From Manis javanica (lineage: Eukaryota; Chordata; Mammalia; Pholidota; Manidae), in assembly GCF_040802235.1 (NCBI RefSeq), contig NC_133158.1, forward strand, positions 38,754,001 through 38,818,000: a DNA stretch of 64,000 bases, in the 5' to 3' direction. Of the stretch, positions 21,640 to 33,200 are shown piece by piece. The notes beneath the pieces are model-generated. The model was not told where the DNA came from. It saw only the letters and a program-made list of their open reading frames with translations, and did no database searches. Positions within the stretch are counted from its first letter, which is position 1. The number at the start of each line of letters is the position of its first letter. The position numbers and the translations under genes are program-made.

Positions 21640-22905
21640 ATTTAATTCTAAAGGCGCTGCCTCCGGGCGGCCTCTCGCCCTCCGTCCCGCCGCGGGTCAC
21701 ACTTGAACTTCAGCCGTCCGGCCCTCGCCCTCGAGGCCCGCGCCGAGAAAATCCACACACGGCACAACGCCCACCGGCCTCCCCGTCTGCGCGCCCCGGC
21801 CCGGGCAGTGGGAGCAGGTCGTGGGAGCAGATCGGCGGCGCGGCCCCGTGCCGGGCGGACGCGGGCCCCTCCCCCCCGCCCCGGCGAACTTCGCCGGCCG
21901 CTCGGACGCCCGCCCCCGGCGCACCCGACCTGCCCCCTCCCTTCCCGGGAGGCCCCTCCGGCGGAGCGCGCCGACTCCAGGGTCCCCGGCCGGGCCCCGC
22001 GAGCCTACCACCCACGTCGGCCGCCAACCGGCCCCGTGAACCACGCGCTGCCAGCCGAGCCACTCGCACCGCCGCCCCCTCGTCCGGCTCCCGCGCGCCC
22101 ACAGGCGGAGGCAGGAGTCCCCGCGCCTCGCGGCCACGTACCTTCCAGCCCGCAGAGCCGTCGCTGTCGCCTTCACCCCAGAAGTGGGGCCCGCTCTGGA
22201 CCCTCCACCGCAGATCCGTGGCAGCGGAAGCCGCTTCCCGGCCGGGCTCTCGATGGCGTTGGTGCTGTGGTCGGCGGGGGACAGGCGGCCCCAGGCGCTG
22301 CGGCTGGACGAGCCGCTCTTACCAAGCCCGAAGGCAGGCCCGCGGCGGCGTCGGGGTTCCCGGTCGCGCCGCCCGACGGCGCCAGGCTGGAGGCGGCAAA
22401 GCTGGACTGGCTCTAGTCCGGCCGGGACGGCGGATCCAAGTCCGGGCCGATTGCCGCCCTCGCCCGCCGCGGGAGAGCCGAGAAGGGCCGAATGCGGCGC
22501 CGGGGGCCCAGCAGGCGCGAGGCGGCGATCCGAGGCCAGGGGGCGAGGTCGGTGCCGCCCCCGCCTGCGGGCCGGGAGACAGGCGCAGCCGAGCACGGCG
22601 CGGGTCCGTCAACATCTGGTCTCCGCGGGGCCTGCTGCGCGGACAGAACGGCGGACCAGAGGCGCGGGCTGCTCCTGCGGATAGGGACGGCGGACCGAAG
22701 CACGGAGGGGCAGCGGGAGCTACCTGTCCCGGCTGCGCTCCTGACCATACTGAGTGTTGAATACGGCAGCGGCGAGGCCTGCAGCTACTACACTGCCGCC
22801 GGACTCACGTGATCTGCACGCGCGCCCAATGGCTGCCCGCCCCCCGACTGACGGCCCATAAGGCCAATGAGCGCGCGGCGCCGCGGCGCAGGCAGCCATG
22901 TGTAC
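21640..22905. promoter_or_regulatory. CpG island, probable promoter of an unidentified gene
   Basis: About 1.26 kb of very GC-rich, CpG-dense DNA in an otherwise AT-rich region, with two CCAAT motifs (about 22,828 and 22,865) and a CACGTG E-box at about 22,806. On the minus strand, a possible first coding exon runs from ATG at 22748 (MVRSAAGT) to a donor at 22724. Another good donor (TTG/GTAAGA) lies near 22,320. The long frames on both strands (up to 399 codons) are explained by GC-richness, which lowers stop density, and their composition is biased to Arg, Pro, Ala and Gly. Confidence 0.75.
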
Positions 22906-23900
22906 TCCTACTTTACAGTTTTTGGGAGTTTTAATTTAGGTCCTAGTTTTCTCTGCACAAGTTTAACATTGTACACTCGGGATTATTCCTTGAGAGCCCC
23001 TTGCCTGTCCTATAAATGCAGAGACTAATGTGCCCTCTCGCTTCCAGAGCCTTGGTCAGAGGCACAAGCCTGTTTCGCTTCCCTGGGGCTGCAGGTAAGG
23101 AAATGCCATATCCCCAGGACGGCTGCCTCTAAGGAAGGGAGGCCAATAGAATAGAGCCATTTACATGTTGGACTCAGGATTTAGGCAGAAACGGAATTAA
23201 TCTCAAGCCCTTCACGATCTCTGGAAAGACAGGTACCAGGCTGAGAAGCTAGGCAGCCAGTGGCAGAGGCTGGAAATCCTGCTCGGGATGGTCTGGCAAG
23301 GACGGAGGGCACGGACGCCACTGCTGGGCTTGGGCACCAGGTGTGCCTGGACCAGCTCCACACACGGCTGACGGAACACCCGGGCCAAAGTGGGATGTAG
23401 CTGCCGCCAGACTGAGTGGCGCTTGCCCAGCAGAGCTGAGGTTACTGGCCCTCACTTACTCACAGAGGGAGTCTGGCCTGAGAGTGGCTGGCCTGGCATT
23501 TTCAGCCTCTCCAGTGGAGGAAGGTCCTGCCTCATCAGGTGGGGAAGTCTCCAAATACAGGAAAGGAAATAAAGATCCCAGGTGGCCACAAGGCATGACA
23601 ATGGCCATTCTGCCTCCCAGAGGTAAAGGCATCAAATCCCACTTTTAGCTCCCTGCCTTCCCTGACCAGCATGCTCTGAGTTTGGTAATAGTCACTCCAG
23701 CAGTCATGGCTGAGTCAGCCATCAACACTTACTTGTTGAGGTCCCACGATAAGTGCAAAGGTCCTGTTTCCTTGGAAAAGATCCTTAGAAGAGTGTTCTG
23801 CACACAGTAGTTAGGATTGTGTTTTCCTCTGGACAGAAAAGTCAGATTCCCTGGACTGTAGCAAAACAGAAGCTGTAACATAAAGCATAAAGATATCTTT
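22906..23900. other. Unassigned sequence right of CpG island
   Basis: A TATAAATGC box at about 23,011 sits 100 bases outside the island, and GCTGCAG/GTAAGG at about 23,090-23,100 resembles a plus-strand splice donor, so a rightward transcript is possible. No coding exon recognised. Confidence 0.35.
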
Positions 23901-23914
23901 AAAAAGATGTCCTT

Positions 23915-24112
23915 TTTAGGGATGGAAATACAGCATAGGGAATAGAGTCAATAATATTGTTACATCTTTATATGGTGACAGATGGTAACCACTTATGGTG
24001 GTGAGCATTTAGTGATGTATGTAACTGTCAAATCCCTATGTTGTATACATGAAACCAATATAATATGGCATATCAACTATACTGCAAGAAAAAAGGTTAA
24101 AAATCTAAAAAA
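23915..24112 (+). mobile_element. L1 3' end fragment
   Basis: ACAGCATAGGGAATAGAGTC through TGTATACATGAAACCAATAT is the typical 3' end of an L1 subfamily common in laurasiatherians. Confidence 0.75.
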
Positions 24113-24860
24113 CACCCTTGTGTATTTTTTTAAATTGAGGTATAATTGACATATAACTTCATATTAGTTTCAGGTGTACAACATAATGATTTGATGTTTG
24201 TATATATTGTGAAATGATCACCACAGTAAGTCTAAATCTAGTTAACATGTTATCATACAGTTAATACATTTTTTTCTTGTGATGAGAACTTTTATGATTT
24301 ACTCTCTTAGCAACTTTCAAATACAGTATTTTTAACTATAGTTGCTATGCTGTACATTACATCTCCATGACTTATTTATAGCTGGAAATTTGTACCTTTT
24401 AACCCCCTCCATGCACTTTGCCCGCCTCCCACCCCTGGCCTCCGGCAACCACCAATCTGTTCTCTGTATCCATGAACTCGGTTTTGTTTTGTATTTTTAG
24501 ATTCTTCACAGTTGGTACTTCTCTTTCTCTGACTTATTTCATTTAGCATAATGCCCTCCAGGTCCATCCATCTTGTCACAAATGGCAAGATTTCACTTTT
24601 TCATGGCTGAATAGTATTCCATTGTACCATTTAAAATACATATATCTGTGTGTGTATATTTGTATTTTCCATTATATATATCCATATCTTTATCCATTCA
24701 TCCATCTGTGGACACTTAGGGTGTTTTCATATCTTGGCTATTGTAAATAATGCTGTAATAAATATGGGGCTACATATATCTTTTTGAATATGTTTTATTT
24801 GGATAAATAACCAGTAGAGTTGCTGGATCGTATCCTTTTACATCTTAAAAAAGAAATCTG
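24113..24860 (-). mobile_element. Old L1 (L1MA-like) 3' end
   Basis: Starts TTAAATTGAGGTATAATTG and continues with GAAATGATCACCACAGTAAG, CTGAATAGTATTCCATTGT and TATCCATTCATCCATCTGT, all from an antisense L1 3' end. The homologous sequence is split by a younger L1 at 49.54-49.80 and 56.04-56.64 kb. Confidence 0.85.
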
Positions 24861-25119
24861 GGTGGCCCGAAGACGAGTGTATCATCTGTCATGCTCCTTC
24901 AGCAAGAGACATTCAAGTCAGCCATTCACTTTATAGTTCATCAGAGAATAAAATAACTTCCAACAAGAGTACTGCTGACCACAGACTATTCTGCTGGGCA
25001 GTATTTTGAAAATGAAACTGACTTACTAAAAGCTTGCAACAGGAGGCAAAAAGGGCTGAGGTTGACTGGACTGTCTTGCTGTGGGGAGATCCGTGTGCTG
25101 TGACCCTAGGTCATGAGGG

Positions 25120-25262
25120 TGAATCCCCTGGGGATGCAGCAGTGGCCTGAAAGCTTAGTTCTCTTGTCCCTACTGTCCCACTCACTGACCACATAACCCT
25201 GAGCAAGTCACCTGGGTCTCAGTTTCCTTGTCTGTAAAAGAAAGCTGAGCACCTCAGGAGTC
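25120..25262 (+). repeat. MIR SINE
   Basis: AGCAAGTCACCTGGGTCTCA and TTTCCTTGTCTGTAAAA are the MIR core, sense orientation. Confidence 0.8.
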
Positions 25263-25264
25263 CT

Positions 25265-26215
25265 TGGGCAGGGACGATCAGGAATGCACAGGAGTCAGGG
25301 AGGAGGGACAAGTGTGACCAGGGAGCACAGGCTGAGAGTCTCCTGCAGCCTATTGGCTAGAAGGCAGCTGGGCCTTGGGACGATTGCAAAAGTGACCTTT
25401 TCTTCAGTGATATTCGTTGAGCTATCTTTCTTCCTGCCAAGCTGTGTTAAGGCCCTGGAGATCCAGTGATGATCTGGATCCAGTGATGATCCACAAGATC
25501 TCTGCTCTCAAGAAGTTAATGGTGAACCAGTAAGCAAATAAATACATAGGACAGCACTGAAGATGACACATGCCATGAAGACTTGGAAGCAGGCTACTGT
25601 GGCTTTGGCATGTCACTCTCAGACACTTAAGAACATTCCTGATTGACAGGAAGCAGCTGGGCAAGAGGGGACAAGAGTTCCAGGCAGAGAGAACAGCGTG
25701 CATAAAACCTCAGGCAGAACCGTGCAAAGTTGGCTTGAAGACCAGTCAGTGTGCCTGGAGTCCCATAACAGGCTAAGTCTGAGGAGCCAGTAGCCTGAGT
25801 TAAGTCTGAGGAGGCAGGGGCCTCGAAGGCATCTTGGAATGGATTTTCTTCCCACCTCCCAGCTCTGGGCCTGTGTGTCTGCCTCGCTCTTCCTTCTGCA
25901 GACTAGTCTCCTCTGCTCTCAGGCAAACGGGCAGAACAAGGCTGCCCTTAGGCATTAAGTTCATCCTTCGGGTCTAGTCTCTCACAGGGACCATCTCAAT
26001 ATCCAGGTGACCGAACTGCATCTCTGATCCTTACCAGGAGCCCTCGTCAACCCCAGCAGGTCCGTGGTGAGAACTGGGCAGGTACTTCAAAATCATCTGC
26101 CTCAGAAGCAGCTGGACTAGGAGACCTCCTTCCAGCCCCCAGCCCTAGGATTCTGAGAATGCAGGGGAGAATGGACTGCAGAGTAACTTTTCAGATTGAC
26201 CTGACACATCTCAAA
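25265..26215. other. Unassigned sequence, perhaps old repeat
   Basis: Includes TTCCAGGCAGAGAGAACAGC and CTTGAAGACCAGTCAGTGTG, which resemble an old dispersed mammalian repeat I cannot name. A direct duplication (GATGATCTGGATCCAGTGAT) occurs at about 25,466-25,490. No gene seen. Confidence 0.4.
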
Positions 26216-26224
26216 GGTCACAGG

Positions 26225-26400
26225 AGTTAAATCGGTTCTCAAACGAGTGTGCATCAGGACCTCTGGGAGGGCTTGTTAAAACACAGATGGCTGTACCCCC
26301 ACCTCGAGTTTCTGACTCAGTAGGTCTCGGGTGGCACAGCCTGAGAATCTGTGTTTCTAACAAGTTCTGATGGTGCTTTAAAATGCTTTGGTTCCTAATG
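26225..26400 (+). mobile_element. MER5-like hAT-Charlie remnant
   Basis: CTTGTTAAAACACAGATGGC, TTTCTGACTCAGTAGGTCT and CTGAGAATCTGTGTTTCTAA match this DNA-transposon family. Confidence 0.75.
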
Positions 26401-26732
26401 TGAGGTCCACATTCATGGGCCTGCCAGTTTCTACACCCTGCAGTTTCTAGAGTCAGAAGGACTGGAGACAGGGGATGGGGCCCCAGTGGGTACAACCAGC
26501 ATCCTGGATCCTTCTGTAGACCAGGGCTTGAGAATCATGGTTTTAAAATGTCTCAAAACTTCAGAAATGTCTTTGTTCCCAATCTTGAGTGTCACCATGG
26601 GAAAATAAAAGATGACCAAGCCAGTGGGTGTTTGCTCAGTGACTTTAAATAGTTGAAGTGTTTAATTAATCAGTGTGTTTGGATTAAAACAAGACAGAAC
26701 AAATCCTCCATTTTCACCAAAGGAAAAGTGTT

Positions 26733-27612
26733 GGGGACTGAGTGTTGTATCTCTGTGTGAGAGTGCTAGTGTGGTGGTGAATGGTCTATGAATAGCATAA
26801 ATGTGGTATTAAAATTTAATAACACTGTTATAGTTGGGTTAGGATTGTTATAGTTGGGTTATAAGTTATAGTAGCTGTTATTCATCCTATATAGGCAATT
26901 GATAAATAGGCTATAATTTTTCATAGCTGGGTTTGATTGAGTCCACCTCATCCTCTGATTAGGACTGGTGTGATGGCTGTGGTCAGTAATGTCTAGGTTG
27001 ACAGATGACAAAATGTGGTATTCGTGACTTTTTGTCATGTTAATAAGGGTAGGCCCAAGGATGATGGAATGTTGTGTAACCTCAGGTATGCAAAGGTGAA
27101 AGGGGTTTTATGATGAGGTAGGTTTCTAACGAGAGCTATTGTTATAATGGCGGATGCTGCTGGATTAAAGGTCTTTGAAATTGTTCCTCCACCGGAACAT
27201 ACTAAGTTAATAATGACAACTATTATAAGAAGTGATGTGGTGGCTTGTGTTGGAAAATAATTAGTGGATGCCTCTATGGCCCATGGGTTAAATTTTTAAA
27301 CTGAAATTGGAAAAATAGCTAGTATATTTATTTCAAAGCCAAATTACTAGTCAACATGAGCTTTCTATTTACAATTATGGTTCCTAAGGTAATGGCTACT
27401 GAAATGATGGTAAAAATAAGGTGGTTTATTAGTAACGGTAGGATATAAACCAAGATCAGTATGGGCCTGAAAGCGTGTTACTATAGAATATGGTGTAATG
27501 TGGTAGCATGGAGATATCTAATTCTTAGAAGTAGGTTAAATTCCTATAATTCTAGAAATAAGAGGATTTAAACCTATTAACTATCAAAATAATTCTATCA
27601 GACATATTTCTT
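26733..27612 (-). pseudogene. Nuclear mitochondrial insertion (NUMT): tRNA-Ile, tRNA-Gln, tRNA-Met, ND2
   Basis: Read on the minus strand, the order is remnants of tRNA-Ile (27553-27612), tRNA-Gln on the opposite strand (27484-27554), tRNA-Met (27430-27482), and then ND2 from 27429 to about 26733. This is the mammalian mitochondrial gene order. ND2 is recognisable from its start (ATAAACCACCTTATTTTTAC) through GGATGAGGTGGACTCAATC and AACCCAACTATAAC. Frameshifts and stops are abundant even with the mitochondrial code, so the insertion is old. The tRNA copies have lost pairing and are not functional. Confidence 0.92.
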
Positions 27613-27689
27613 TTGTTTGTGGTGGAATGCTTGACATAATGAGTAAAGATGTCATATACAAAGGGCTCACAAGGGGAATACTCCCTCTC

Positions 27690-28990
27690 AGTAGCTGATA
27701 GAAAAGGATACAAAAATATGAATCAAGACCAACTACCTGAATGACACAATTAACAAGCTTGATCTAAACAACACCTTTAGGACTCTGCAATCTACAGAAG
27801 CATACGCATTCTTTTCAAGTAACTACATTTGACATATGTTGAGTCATAAAAGGAGATGCTGCAAATTGCATGGGATTGAAATCACTCAGTTTGTGGTCTG
27901 ACCACAGTGAAATTAAGCTAGAGATTAAAAGAAAAAATAACTAGAAAACCCCATCTTTTGGAATTAAGCCACACACTCCTAAATAATCCATGGTACACTA
28001 GAAGAAATCATAACTTAAATTAGAAAATATTTGAAACTGTGTGATATTGAAAGTCTATCCAAATATGTTGTTGCAGCTAAAGCAATTCTAGAGGAAAATT
28101 CAGTTTTTGATTATGCATTAGAAAAGGAAAGAAAGTTGAAAACCAATGATCTTAGCTTTTACCTCATGGGGGAAATAAATCTTAACTCCTCCTTCACATC
28201 AATGACAAAAATCAGTTTCAGGTGGAGTGTGATCCAAGTGCAGAGAATAAAACAATATAAGCTACACGAGAGAATATAGGAAAATATGATCTTGGAATAG
28301 GCAGATTTCTTAATCAAGAAGTCCTAACCATTAAAAAATTCAATTTGAACATTAAACTTCATTTCTATTTATCAAAATACTCTGAGAGAAAAAAACAAGC
28401 CACAGCATAGAAGATAGTCACAAAATAAACATATGATAAAGGAATCCTAGCCCAATTATATAAAGAACCCCTACAAAGTCAATAAGGAACAAACAACCCC
28501 CCTATTAGTAAAATGAGCAAAAGACTTAACAGGCATTTCAAAAGTAGGCTGTACAAGCGGGCAATGAACATATGATGCTGCAGAACCATCAGGGACACCC
28601 AGATTAGTCTGCCCACCAGGATGGGCAGAAGGGAAAACAGACAACACGAGGGGATGCGAGCTCCACAACCTTCATGCTCTCAATAGGGACGTAAGGTTCT
28701 CTGACTTTGAAAAACTGCCTATTTCTAGTAAAGCTGAACTCCTTGGTATACACCCAGCAGAAATATGTACATACATACATGCACCAAAACACACATACAG
28801 AAATGTTCACATTCACACCAATCATAACAGCTGGACACTGGGAACAACCCAGCTGCCCACGAACAGTAAAACAAGACACACAGGCGGCAGTGGGTGCATC
28901 CGGCAGAGTACCCACTATAGTCACAGGAAGGCACGATGCTGCAGGCAACCTTGGACAAACCTCACACATGTGCATGACCTAAAGGCAGAC
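27690..28990 (+). mobile_element. Old L1M fragment (ORF2 and 3' part)
   Basis: ORF2 endonuclease-to-linker motifs decayed (GTGGTCTGACCACAGTGAAA; an 82-codon frame 28031-28279 with VVAAKAILEENSV). It is followed by L1 3' parts at 28,400-28,560 (AAAATGAGCAAAAGACTTAA) and 28,740-28,880 (GGGAACAACCCAGCTGCCCA). Confidence 0.8.
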
Positions 28991-29350
28991 ACAAAAGAAC
29001 ACCGTCTCAGACCACCGGGCTGCCATCCCAGACCACCCCAGAGTGGCAGTGGCTTCCACGACAGTCATTTCTGTCTCGTGGTTCTGGAGGCTGAACACCT
29101 GGGGTTAAGCACCAGCCCATGAGGTTCGGCAAGAGCCCTCTACCTGGTTCACAATGGCCACCTTCTCACCGTGTCCTGATGTGGAGGAAAGGCGAGGTGC
29201 TCTCTGGGGCCTCAGTATAAAGGCTCTAAACCTATCAGGAGGGCCCCTATCCCTCCACTTAACTGCCATCCACAAGCCCTGCTTCTGAGCACTCCCACCT
29301 TGGGGGTTAGTTTTCAACATGAATTCCAGGGACACAATCAGTCTACAGCA
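28990..29350 (+). repeat. Ancient dispersed repeat, same family as 1812-2120, inside the old L1
   Basis: TCGTGGTTCTGGAGGCTGAA, CCTTCTCACCGTGTCCTGAT and TTGGGGGTTAGTTTTCAACA. It separates two parts of the old L1. Probably a MaLR-type LTR. Confidence 0.6.
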
Positions 29351-29379
29351 AATGTACAACACATAACTCCATTCATAGT

Positions 29380-29600
29380 GTTCCAACCAGGCAAACGTAA
29401 TCTACAGTGTTAGAAGTTGGGCACTGCCCTTGTGGGGCAGCACTGATGGAAGGGGCGCTGGGGGCTCTAGTGTGTGAAACATCTTGGTTTGAGAGCTGGT
29501 TAAAGGCAGATCCACTGTGTGTATCCATCTGTATACTCATGACTTGTGCAACTGAGGGTATATATTTTACATTTCAATAAAAAGTTAACTAAAAATCAAA
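29380..29600 (+). mobile_element. Old L1M 3' end (continuation of 27690-28990)
   Basis: Ends CTCATGACTTGTGCAACTGA and ATTTCAATAAAAAG, the classical L1M 3' end with AATAAA. It lies about 150 bases beyond the PRMT2 polyadenylation signal. Confidence 0.75.
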
Positions 29601-29749
29601 ATATTACACCAGAAAAGATGGATGTGTACATACTGGCAAGGCAGCTTCTTCAGAATGTTAGATGAGAAAGGTCACAAAGCAACCCTGCAGTTTGCCCTGC
29701 GCTTGGGAACACAGAGCATGTGCACAGAAACAGGGTACACACCACCATT

Positions 29750-30253
29750 CACTTATTAAAAAATATTTATTGAGCATGTACTATGTGCCACCATGTAACT
29801 TATTTGGAAGACCGCTCTACAGCTGTACTACCCCATGCAGGGTCCTGTCGCATGCATGGCCACCTGCAGGTCCTGCGTGGCTCTGTGTAACCCCACATTC
29901 TGCACAGCGAGTGGGTGAGCGGGGGCAGCGGGACGCCACTGACACATGATGCAACAGATTTTCACAGGAGCACGAGGTGGGTGTATGCGTCCAGCCAGTG
30001 CAGCCCAGATCTCGCTTAGGGGCACTGTGGCACCTCCTTCCACAGGTGGACACTGTGGACAGCACTGGGGGACACCTGAAAACACAGCCTACTTCTAGAG
30101 GACAGATACAGGAAGCGACAGCGTGAGCTCCACTGAGCTCCGCCATGCTCTGTGGGGGGCCTGTCGGGCTCCCAGCCCACACACAGGGGTTGCCACCTGC
30201 AGGCGGTGCAAAGCTCACTCCACACACTGTGCTTCCCCAGCAGAATGTCACTG
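29750..30253 (-). other. PRMT2: PRMT2 3' untranslated region
   Basis: About 0.5 kb between the stop codon and a minus-strand AATAAA (complement at 29766-29771). The last part, around the signal, looks like the tail of an old SINE (CATAGTACATGCTCAATAAATA), so the polyadenylation signal may have been supplied by a repeat. Exact cleavage site is inferred, not seen. Confidence 0.7.
29766..29771 (-). terminator. PRMT2: Likely PRMT2 polyadenylation signal AATAAA
   Basis: First canonical AATAAA on the minus strand after the PRMT2 stop, about 480 bases downstream, with a second overlapping A/T-rich motif (TTTTAATAAG) right after it. Confidence 0.65.
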
Positions 30254-30286
30254 TCATCTCCAGATTGGAAAGACCTTTTCTCCAAC
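30254..30286 (-). CDS. PRMT2: PRMT2 terminal coding exon and stop
   Basis: 33 bp coding: [10 protein letters not shown] then TGA at 30254-30256, identical to the known PRMT2 C-terminus. The acceptor has a long pyrimidine tract (TTTCTTTTTCAG). Too short to stand out as an open reading frame; it is set by splice signals and the conserved ending. Confidence 0.96.
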   Translation of the reverse strand, partial: VGEKVFPIWR

Positions 30287-33200
30287 CTGAAAAAGAAACA
30301 GCAATCAAATAGCCATTTCCTCTTCCTGGTTTCTTGATTAACGTGCAGTATTTCCTAATAATATTTTAATATTTCAGTATGGATTTAATATGGACAAGAG
30401 AAGGCATTCAGGTGCAGAATTTTTTAAATGACATTTAAACTTTTAACATAAAATTATCACAGAACAAAGCACAAAGCAGGTATTAAAAAATAAAGGGAAG
30501 CTGTATTTTTTTCTCTCCTATATTAAAAATGATGCAGACATGCATGGCGTAGGGTCTGACCAGTGTGACCACCACACCCTGACTCCCAGCAGTGCGGCAG
30601 CACGACTTTCCTGCTGCGCGTCTTACTTTCTGAGAGGTGGGGTCTTGTGTGGATGTGACGGACCAGCTCAGGGCCACGGACATGTGCCTCCTCCAGACGG
30701 GGTTTCTCTGCAGCACGACTGCGCCTGTGACCACATCCCCTGCGTGGACTGCCACCGGCTCATCCATCATGAACAGCACTTGCTTCCAGTGTGTGGTGCT
30801 GCAAGACAGGGGCATGACCTGGGCTGCCCGTGCCGGGCGCACCTGCGGAAAGCAGCCTGTCCCCGCCTGCCTGCCACATTTACCTGTGCAACCTGGCGCA
30901 CCTGCATGTCACTCCATCTTACCCTTGGGGTCTCGCTCCTCACCTTCCCAGACCCGCACCCTGACCCCTAAGCCCCACCTGTGCATGGTCAACCACTAGG
31001 ACGCTGGCAGGAAGCTGCCCGGCATCCACCTGCCCACCCCAGAGAAAGCGCCCCTGCACCTCTGGGCTCCAGGCCCACAGCCTGCTACTCTCCCACATGC
31101 CTCTGACCCCCCAGGCACTGGAAGTGCCATGACACCCATTCAGGATGGCACCTGTCTCAACTCACCAGCTCTCGGCGCCAGGCAAGCCAGTGACAAAATG
31201 TCAGTGCATTTGTCCCAAGACACCTGGCCTCCCCAAAAAAGTCTGAGCTAAAGTCCCTGGAACGGTGCAGGGCAGCCAAGGAAGATGAAACCCTCTCCTG
31301 TCCCCGCGGGCTCGCGAGGCAGGGGCAACCTGGTGCAGGGGCAGATGGGCGGCCTTGGGCTCACCTGGCGGGCGTTGGACTCACCTGCACAGCAACCCCC
31401 CCACCCCAGGGGCGCCCAGCTGCAGAGACTCTAGGTGGACACTCGCTACTACTGCATGGCTAATCCGTCGTTGTCACGCCCTCTGTCCCACCAACCAGCA
31501 GGGCCCGTGTGCGCGACGCGCACTCACGGGTGGAAGGGGCCCGTGCTCAGCACCAGCTGCGGCTCGCCCTCCTCCAGGCTCTGGAAGCGGACACTGAACC
31601 AGGCCGTGAACCCATGCAGGGTGCCCGCCCGCCTCATCTCGAAGCGCAGCTCGCCTCTCATCGTCTGTTTGGGCAGAATAAGCAGGGCCGCAATGACCGC
31701 GCGCCCCGGCCCCATCCCCAAACCCCCAGTCCTCGCTGGGCCCTGTCCCCTCTTCCAGGAATGAAGTGACGGCTGGTTTAGCTGAACACATCCAAAACCA
31801 CATAAAATTTCCTCCTCGAGAAAGTAATATTAAATTTTGCATTGTGAATTCAAATATTGCAGATAATCAGAAAAGGTTTCAGCAATTTGGGCATTTGCCT
31901 AATTATCTGCCCCAAAATTCCAGCAAAGTATTTCCTCCTCTCAATTCTTTGCATAAATACAAAGTTCCAGGCTGGGGTCTTTACAGAGTCAAACTAAAGA
32001 GCCTCAAAAATTCAGCTCAGGTGCTGTTCTGCCCCCTCTATTTTCCAGAAGGGTTTCAAAGTGGCCCACACATCTCTCCTGCTGGTCCACCTGAGGCACC
32101 CTAAGTCGGGACCCTGAATCTGCAGCACTACCTCACAGAGGTAAGTAAAGGAAAGAATTTTACTTCGGTCATCAATGGTACCTAAAAAACTTAGAAAATA
32201 ATTTTAATTCAAATTCCAGGATGACACTGGATGATTTATTTAATTCTGTAGACACTGAGAATACCAAACATAAATCTAAAAGTAACTGAAGATGCTAAGG
32301 AGGATAACTGCAAAGAAAGTCACTGAAAACATAAAAGACAAAATCAGAACACAGACTGTGGGAAACTCAAGAGTGAACAGCTCACACATCTGCTCACTTG
32401 CACGCCCCGCACGCGCTGGCACACGGTCATTTATTTGAGGAAGAAGTATCCCTCTCCTCACCTCCAGATCGGCGATCTGTACAGTCCTCATGTCCAGCTG
32501 TAGTATAGTGCATGGTTCAGACAGGCAGTCTTCTGGTTTCAAAATGTGGTTATACTTGGGCTTCGAAAAAAACTCCTTGATCGCCAGAGACCTGGGGAAG
32601 AGGCCAAACCACTCAGTGACCCTCGGCCTCAGGCTTTGCCACTCACACACGCGACAAGGTGCAGGTTTCCTCTCCTGTACCAGCAGGAGTTCTGAGGGCA
32701 GAGAGGCAGGGCGGAGGAGGGTCCACCCCCTCCCCAGATGCAGCCCGAGCTGCCAGCAGTGTGAGCACTGCCCTTTTAGGTGCCACTCGTGGGGTCCGAA
32801 CACATGGGGACCCACCTTTGCCACATACAGCAGCTCCCCATCCACAGTGTCTCTCTCTGTGGTTTCAGTGCCTGTGGTCAGCTGTGGTCAAGAAGCAGAT
32901 GACCTTCCTTCTGCCTCACGGTGGGTCAGTAGCAGCCTAAGGCTAGGTCACCATGCCCACATCATCCACTCCCCTCATCTCATGTGGCAGCCTACCAATC
33001 AGCTTGTACCAGTAGGGCATGGGCAGTGATGTCCAACAGTTTGAGACTAGTTCACGGAACTTCTGTTATGGTGTATTGTTAGAATTGTTCTTTCATTACT
33101 AGCTGTCCTTGTTACCCTTAGTGCGCCCATTTAAAAGTTAAGCTTCATCACAGGTGTATATGTATAGGAAAAAGCAGAATACTTACAGGATTCAGCACCA

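Noticed and set aside
21561..22760. 399-codon and several other long open frames on both strands in the CpG island
   Set aside because: GC-rich DNA has few stop codons. The translations are low-complexity Arg/Pro/Ala/Gly, overlap one another in several frames and have no domain.
27430..27612. tRNA-Met, -Gln and -Ile as functional RNA genes
   Set aside because: They are mitochondrial-type tRNAs inside a NUMT, with changes that break the stems.
30540..30999. Plus-strand frames of 120-143 codons over the PRMT2 exon at 30627-30798
   Set aside because: They lie opposite a well-supported coding exon and have no recognisable protein.
32276..32845. 189-codon minus frame as a single exon
   Set aside because: Only 32462-32591 is PRMT2; the rest is intron read-through beyond the AG and GT sites.
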